From NCBI GenBank assembly GCA_022836615.1, contig MU405515.1, positions 1 through 12,887 of the forward strand: a DNA stretch of 12,887 bases. The letters are read 5' to 3'. Source of the stretch: Annulohypoxylon bovei var. microspora. Its lineage: Eukaryota > Ascomycota > Sordariomycetes > Xylariales > Hypoxylaceae. The notes under the pieces were generated by a model that made no database searches, was not told the DNA's origin, and worked only from the letters and a program-made list of their open reading frames with translations. This document shows positions 8,569-12,887 of the stretch, in pieces; positions within the stretch are counted from its first letter, which is position 1; every line of letters starts with the position of its first letter. The position numbers were made by a program, and so were the translations under genes.

Positions 8569-9567
8569 TAATCCCGTAAATTTTATTAAAATCCTTTTTT
8601 TTTTAAAATTACGTTTAAAATTAATATTAATAATAAGTTTAATCGTGTTAATATTTAAATAAAATAAAATCAAGTTAATGATATTAAAATTTATTTAATT
8701 TTTATTAATGGGGGTGTTAATTTATATATTTTTAAATTATTTTATAATTATTTTTATAATAATATATATAAGATTAAAATAATGGGATTAAGTAATTATT
8801 TTAAATTTGTTTTATTTAAAGAAAATAATGATTGGTTTTTAAAAAAAAATATAAATAATTATAATAATGAAATATTTGTTTTATTAATGTTAAATAATAA
8901 AAAAGGTTAATCGGGAATAAAGGAATAATAATTTTATATAAAAAGATTATTTTTTTAATATTATAAATTTTATAAAATAAAAGATTTTTTAAAATTTAAT
9001 AAAATATTATTTTGTTAAATATTTAATAAAATGGTTTTTAATTTTTTATATAATTTTTATTTAATAAAGGTTTTTAAAAAATTATTAATATTAAATATTT
9101 TTTTATTTAAAATAATGGGATTATTTTATGGGTTATATTATGTAAAAAAAAAAACAATAAAATCGTTTTATTAATATTAAAGAATATTATTTTTTTAATA
9201 AGAAAAATTATTTTCTTTTAATATGAAGTTAATGGCGAATCTTAAAGCGAATTTAATTATAATATTAAAAGCGTATTTATTAATTTTTTAATCGTTTAAA
9301 TAATTTTTTATCGCAGCATTAACATTTATACGAATAATGCGGGTTATTTAAATTAATATTTTAATTTACTTTTAAGGAAATTATTTTATTATTTTACGGA
9401 TTAAAGTTAAAACGTTATTTTAAAAGGTAATATTTTTTTATTAAAGGATTAATTTATTTTTAAAATTGTTTTAAAAGGTAATTATTTAATGGTATGTAAT
9501 TATATAAGGCTTGTTTTTTTTTATTATATTTATTTAAATGGTAAAAAATAATTTAAAATTAAAAAAA

Positions 9568-9630
9568 ATTAACGAAAATTAATAAAAATTAATTAAAGAT
9601 TAATGAAAATTAATTAAAAATTAATGGAAA
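9568..9630. repeat. 10-11-bp tandem repeat in the 5' leader
   Basis: Six consecutive units begin attaa: attaacgaaa, attaataaaa, attaattaaag, attaatgaaa, attaattaaaa, attaatggaaa. The period alternates between 10 and 11 bp, close to one DNA helical turn. The array lies about 130 bp inside the 5' LTR, where packaging or leader sequences would be. The variable positions (cg, ta, tt, tg, tt, gg) are largely transitions of one another. Confidence 0.7.
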
Positions 9631-9762
9631 AAATAATAATTAAAAATAAATATTAAAATTAAATAAATTATAAAAGTTTTAATTAATTATAATTAATTAA
9701 ATAAAAAAAGATTTTTTTAATTAATTAAATGTTAATTATTAATTTTCTTATAAAACGAAAAA
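9631..9762. other. Leader next to the 5' LTR; primer-binding site not recognised
   Basis: In transcription direction this is the first DNA after the 5' LTR, where a tRNA primer-binding site should begin. The minus-strand sequence after TAACA starts tttttcgttttataag and does not resemble a known tRNA 3' end to my eye. RIP would have altered such a site. The rest is A/T with no structure. Confidence 0.45.
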
Positions 9763-9930
9763 TGTTATTAAATTATTATAGTATATTTATAAGTTATAAT
9801 GTGAATATTATACGAATGTAAAATAAATTTTTTTAATTATTATAAAATAAAAGTTATTTCATTTAAAAGTTATTTTATAAAAGAAAGGTTTTAAAATAAA
9901 AGTTAAACGAATCGTAATTACCATATTAAA
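9763..9930 (-). repeat. 5' LTR of the decayed Ty3/Gypsy element
   Basis: This is the partner of 139-295: ungapped identity from 9782 to 9930, and the same minus-strand TAACA end at 9763, with about a dozen additional bases at 9770-9781. Differences go both ways. This copy keeps CG at 9813-9814 and cc at 9921-9922 where the other has ta and tt. The other keeps GG at 247-248, G at 251 and G at 263 where this one has A. So the two copies decayed independently after being identical at insertion. The full element between the outer ends is about 9.8 kb. Confidence 0.8.
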
Positions 9931-12887
9931 TATTAATTAACTTTTTTATTTATAATATATATGAAGTTTTAAAATTTTTTAAATACATTTTTTAAAGCTT
10001 CGTTAAAATTATTATATTTAATTATTATAATTACCTTAAAACGATTAAAATTATAAAATAATTAATTAATATAATATTTTTAATAATAATTTAATATAAA
10101 TCGGATTTTTTTAAAATTTTAAAAAAAGAAATGAAATTTATAAATTTTTATTTATTATTAAAAAAATATAATATTATATTTATTATTTAAACCGTTTAAT
10201 TTAAAGTTAATTTAAAAGAAATAATCTTTTTAATAATAAAATATAAAAAAGTTAAAATAATAACGTTTTATTAAAAAAACTTTTATAATATTAAAAATTA
10301 ACACAAATTATGCTTTATTTCATTTAATAATAAATAACTTTTATTTTTTAATTTTAAAAAAAAATATTAATAAAATTAAACTTTTAAAATTTAAAAATGT
10401 TTTAACCATATGTTTTTAATTATTATAAAATAAAATTATAATAATTATCGGTTATTAATTTAAAATAAGTTTAAAATATAATTTTTAATTAAATTTATTA
10501 TAATTTTTATTATTTTTTTAATTATATTTATTTATAATATATTATTTTATTTTAATTATGGAATTTAATGAAATATAATATTAAAACCTTTTAAAAATTT
10601 AATTTTAAATTTAATAATTTAAAGATTTTAAGTTAAATAATTTTTCATATAATTATATTAACTTTAACCTTTTTTTAAAACGTTAAATTAAATGTAATAT
10701 TTTTTTCACGGGGATGTTTTATAAAAAAGGTTTTTTTTAAAATTAATAATAAGTTTTTATTATTAATATTTTATTTAATAAAATACGATAAAGTTTAATA
10801 TTTATTTTAATTATAACATTAATAAAGCTTTTTATCTTTTTTACATTAATTAATATTAACTTGGTTAATATTTTTTAAAACTTTTTTATTAAAAACTTAA
10901 ATTTTTTTAATATTAATTTTAAGCTTTTTATTTTATTTAAATTTATTATTATTTTTTAAGGATTAATTTTAACTTAAAATGGAACGATTTTTTTTTTTAC
11001 AATTAATTTAATTTAACTTTAAATATTTTTAAATTGAAATAAACTTTCTTTTTTTTAAAATCTTTAAATTAATTAACATATTTTTATAAATTTAATTTAT
11101 TTCTTAAATAATGGTAAAAAATTTATTATCGTTTTTAAGTAAATTGTTTTATTTAAAGTAAATTAATTTAATAATTTCATTAAGGAAAATTTTAATAATA
11201 TAATTTTAAAACGTAATATTAAATTATTAAATTATTTCGTTAAAATTTAATAATTTTATTAAATATTAAGTTACATTTTTTTAATATTTAAATTTATATA
11301 TTTTCTTTAAATTATAATGTTTTTTTAAAAGGTTTTTAAATCGTTTTTAAAAGGTTAAAATATAAATTATTTAAAAATTTATAACCTTTAATTAATTTAT
11401 TTAAGTTTTTTTTTATTAATATTATAATTAAGTTTTATTTATTAATAAAAAACTTATTTAATTAATTTAATGATAATTTTTAAGAAAACTTTTCATATAT
11501 ATTTTTATATACGCTTTAAGTTTCATTTATTAAAATTTATATTTAAATAAATCTTTTTTATTATAAATTATAAACTTATTAAAATATATAAAATTAATAA
11601 TAATAAAAGTAACATTTTATTAATTAATTTTATTTAAAATCTTTAAGAATATATTTTTATTAAAAGTTAATTTAAATTAAAGGTTATCGTCGTTATTTTT
11701 AATAACTTAATTATTATAAAAAAAAATTTTTTTTTAAAAGGTTTATTAAAAGGTTTTAATTATTAAAAAACATTATTATTAAAATCGTTAAAATTTAATT
11801 TTAAAATTCTTAAGGTTATATAAAAGAATTTTTAATTATTAAATAAGGTATTAATTATAAATAATTTAACACGTGTAACATTAAATTATATTTACGTTCG
11901 TTATACCATTTATTTTATTTAATTTTTATTTAAAGTTTTTATTATTAAAATTTCTTTAATTTATATTTTTAAATTAAAGTATTTTATAAAAGGTATTTTA
12001 AATTAAATAAAAAATTTTTAAATAAAAGGATTTAATATTAAAAGTGTTATTATAATAATACACCTTTTAATATTTTTTAATATAAAGTTTATATTTATTT
12101 ATTTATTAATAATAAATTAAATATTAAATTTATTAAAAATAATTTAAATATATACTTTAAAGTTATTAATTTATTAATGGGTACGATTATTTAATTAAGT
12201 TAAGTTAATATATTTATAAATAAAAAATATATTAATTTAAGATTTTTTTTTTATTATTTATAAAACGATTTAAATTTGTTTTTCCCTTTATTAACTTAAA
12301 TTAATTTAAAGGATTTTAAAGGTTTATTAATAATAAATAACCATTTTATTAAACTTATTAATGGTGTTTTACTTGGTTTAATTATTATAAATAAACTTAA
12401 TAATAATGTTTTAAATTTATTAAAAAAAATTAAAATTAATTTATTAAATTTATATTTTAAAATAATTTATTTATTTTATTAATACTTTAAATCTTAATTA
12501 ATACATTTAAATTATTATATTATAAATATTTTTTATAATATTATATTATTTACGGATTTAAATTTAATTAATAATTTATTTATTATCGATAAAAAAAACA
12601 AAGGTTTAAATGGTATAATAAATATTTTTTATTTAATTATAAAGTTTAAGAAATTATATTAAAAGGTTAAAAATGGTGTATTATAATATGGTTATTTTAA
12701 AGGCATTATATATAATAATTTTATAATTTTAAGGTTTATAATAAATAATAATAATATTATTATTTATTAATTAAAAGGATTTTATTTTTTTAAATTAATA
12801 AAAAAAAAAAAGCTCATTTATATTATTAAATTTAACAAGGTATTTACTTTTTAAGAAATGAATTAATTAAATAATTTATTATAAATT
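9931..12887. other. AT-rich RIP-type flank right of the element
   Basis: This is about 3 kb of the same composition, beginning at the end of the 5' LTR match. Apart from the minus-strand fossil near 10440-10940 I could not identify genes. A plus-strand register around 11836-12070 has two moderately long open runs (about 29 and 32 codons, around LTRVTLNYIYVRYTIYF) but its opposite strand is not clearly worse. No LTR, terminal inverted repeat, tRNA or terminator was seen. It may be an older nested repeat rather than single-copy DNA. Confidence 0.45.
10440..10940 (-). pseudogene. Unidentified fossil coding stretch outside the element
   Basis: On the minus strand, with first bases of remainder 2, 10874-10746 is open for 43 codons (KILTKLILINVKKIKSF, later IKLYRILLNK) between TAA codons. 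The register then continues with single TAA interruptions: KKPFL, stop, NIPVKKILHLI, stop, RFKKRLKLI, stop, LYEKLFNLKSLNY. The acggggatgt block at 10708-10717 is part of it (Asn-Ile-Pro-Val). Interruptions look like former Gln/Arg/Trp codons, as in the Gypsy pol. I do not recognise the protein. A piece of another transposable element is the likeliest source because RIP acts on repeats. A fossil host gene is possible. Confidence 0.4.

Larger units (their letters stand above)
8009..9360 (-). pseudogene. Gag-like ORF1 remnant
   Basis: Upstream of pol in the transcription direction, this interval has the place of gag, the structural protein that packages element RNA. On the minus strand with first bases of remainder 2, 9341-9186 reads ITRIIRINVNAAIKNYLN, a TAA, KINKYAFNIIIKFALRFAIN and so on. 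The same register passes a Gln-type TAA-rich stretch at 9180-8880. It reaches 8582-8427 (52 codons open), which is Ser/Leu-rich followed by repeats of Leu-Lys-Asp. A shift to the other register gives 8272-8210 and 8152-8009 (48 codons open, GYHYTGKYFKWLNN then Lys-rich and KKQSASFKS). No zinc knuckle is visible; RIP changes Cys codons to Tyr. The gag label is inferred from position and low-complexity basic composition, not from sequence similarity. Confidence 0.55.

Noticed and set aside
8668..8910. Plus-strand stop-free run of about 80 codons, including an ATG at 8782
   Set aside because: It is the longest plus-strand run I found, but the minus strand here continues the gag-like register and the element's other genes are all on the minus strand. 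Chance runs of this length are conceivable in 12.9 kb. Not fully excluded.
10742..10767. Perfect 11-bp inverted repeat with a 4-base loop
   Set aside because: All A/T in the stem. Several such hairpins are expected by chance at this composition, and it lacks terminator or tRNA features.
11836..12440. Plus-strand register with TAA-interrupted runs that could be a fossil protein
   Set aside because: Run lengths (about 29 and 32 codons at best) are only slightly above background, and no family was recognised.
1..12887. Mitochondrial or apicoplast-like genome fragment
   Set aside because: There are no tRNA or rRNA genes and no open respiratory-chain genes. The content is a nuclear LTR retrotransposon with transition-type decay and retained CpG.

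Overview
The window is extremely AT-rich: in the lines I counted by hand, about one base in ten is G or C. TAA/TTA is dense in every frame and there are no normal-length open genes. CpA is scarce while CpG survives (acg, tcg, ccg). Together with transition-dominated divergence between repeat copies, this is the signature of repeat-induced point mutation (RIP) in a filamentous ascomycete. The species cannot be told from the sequence. Organelle DNA was considered and rejected, because the coding fossil is a nuclear LTR retrotransposon.

Main result. Read on the minus strand with TAA treated as a former Gln/Trp/Arg codon, the first 9.9 kb is a decayed Ty3/Gypsy chromodomain retrotransposon (chromovirus type) lying right to left. 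Its limits are a pair of direct repeats, 139-295 (3' LTR) and 9763-9930 (5' LTR). The repeats share an ungapped 149-bp core with 14 differences, 13 of them transitions. In transcription order the layout is: 5' LTR; a leader with a 10-11-bp tandem repeat (9568-9630); a gag-like ORF (about 9360 to 6693, low-complexity in the middle); pol (about 6714 to 2040); a 2-kb 3' region with a 27-bp minisatellite (1516-1650); a candidate polypurine tract (296-307); and the 3' LTR.

Pol is recognisable domain by domain. Reverse transcriptase spans about 5025-4560, with the YxDD box now Tyr-Leu-Asp-Asn at 4667-4656. The connection follows (to about 4340), then a degraded RNase H interval. Integrase has a His-x5-His followed by a C-x2-C in which both Cys are now Tyr, D/D/E positions at 3230, 3011 and 2903 with exactly 35 residues between the second and third, and a GPY/F-type module. 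A chromodomain tail lies at about 2279-2150. Two register changes occur, one near 6714-6690 and one at a poly-A run at 4870-4862. From there to the end of the chromodomain the register is unbroken.

To the right of the element (9931-12887) the DNA is equally AT-rich. It holds at least one further minus-strand fossil coding stretch (about 10874-10450) that I could not identify. No tRNA, rRNA, CRISPR array or intact host gene was seen. All translations were done by hand, so positions are exact where stated but the domain ends are approximate.
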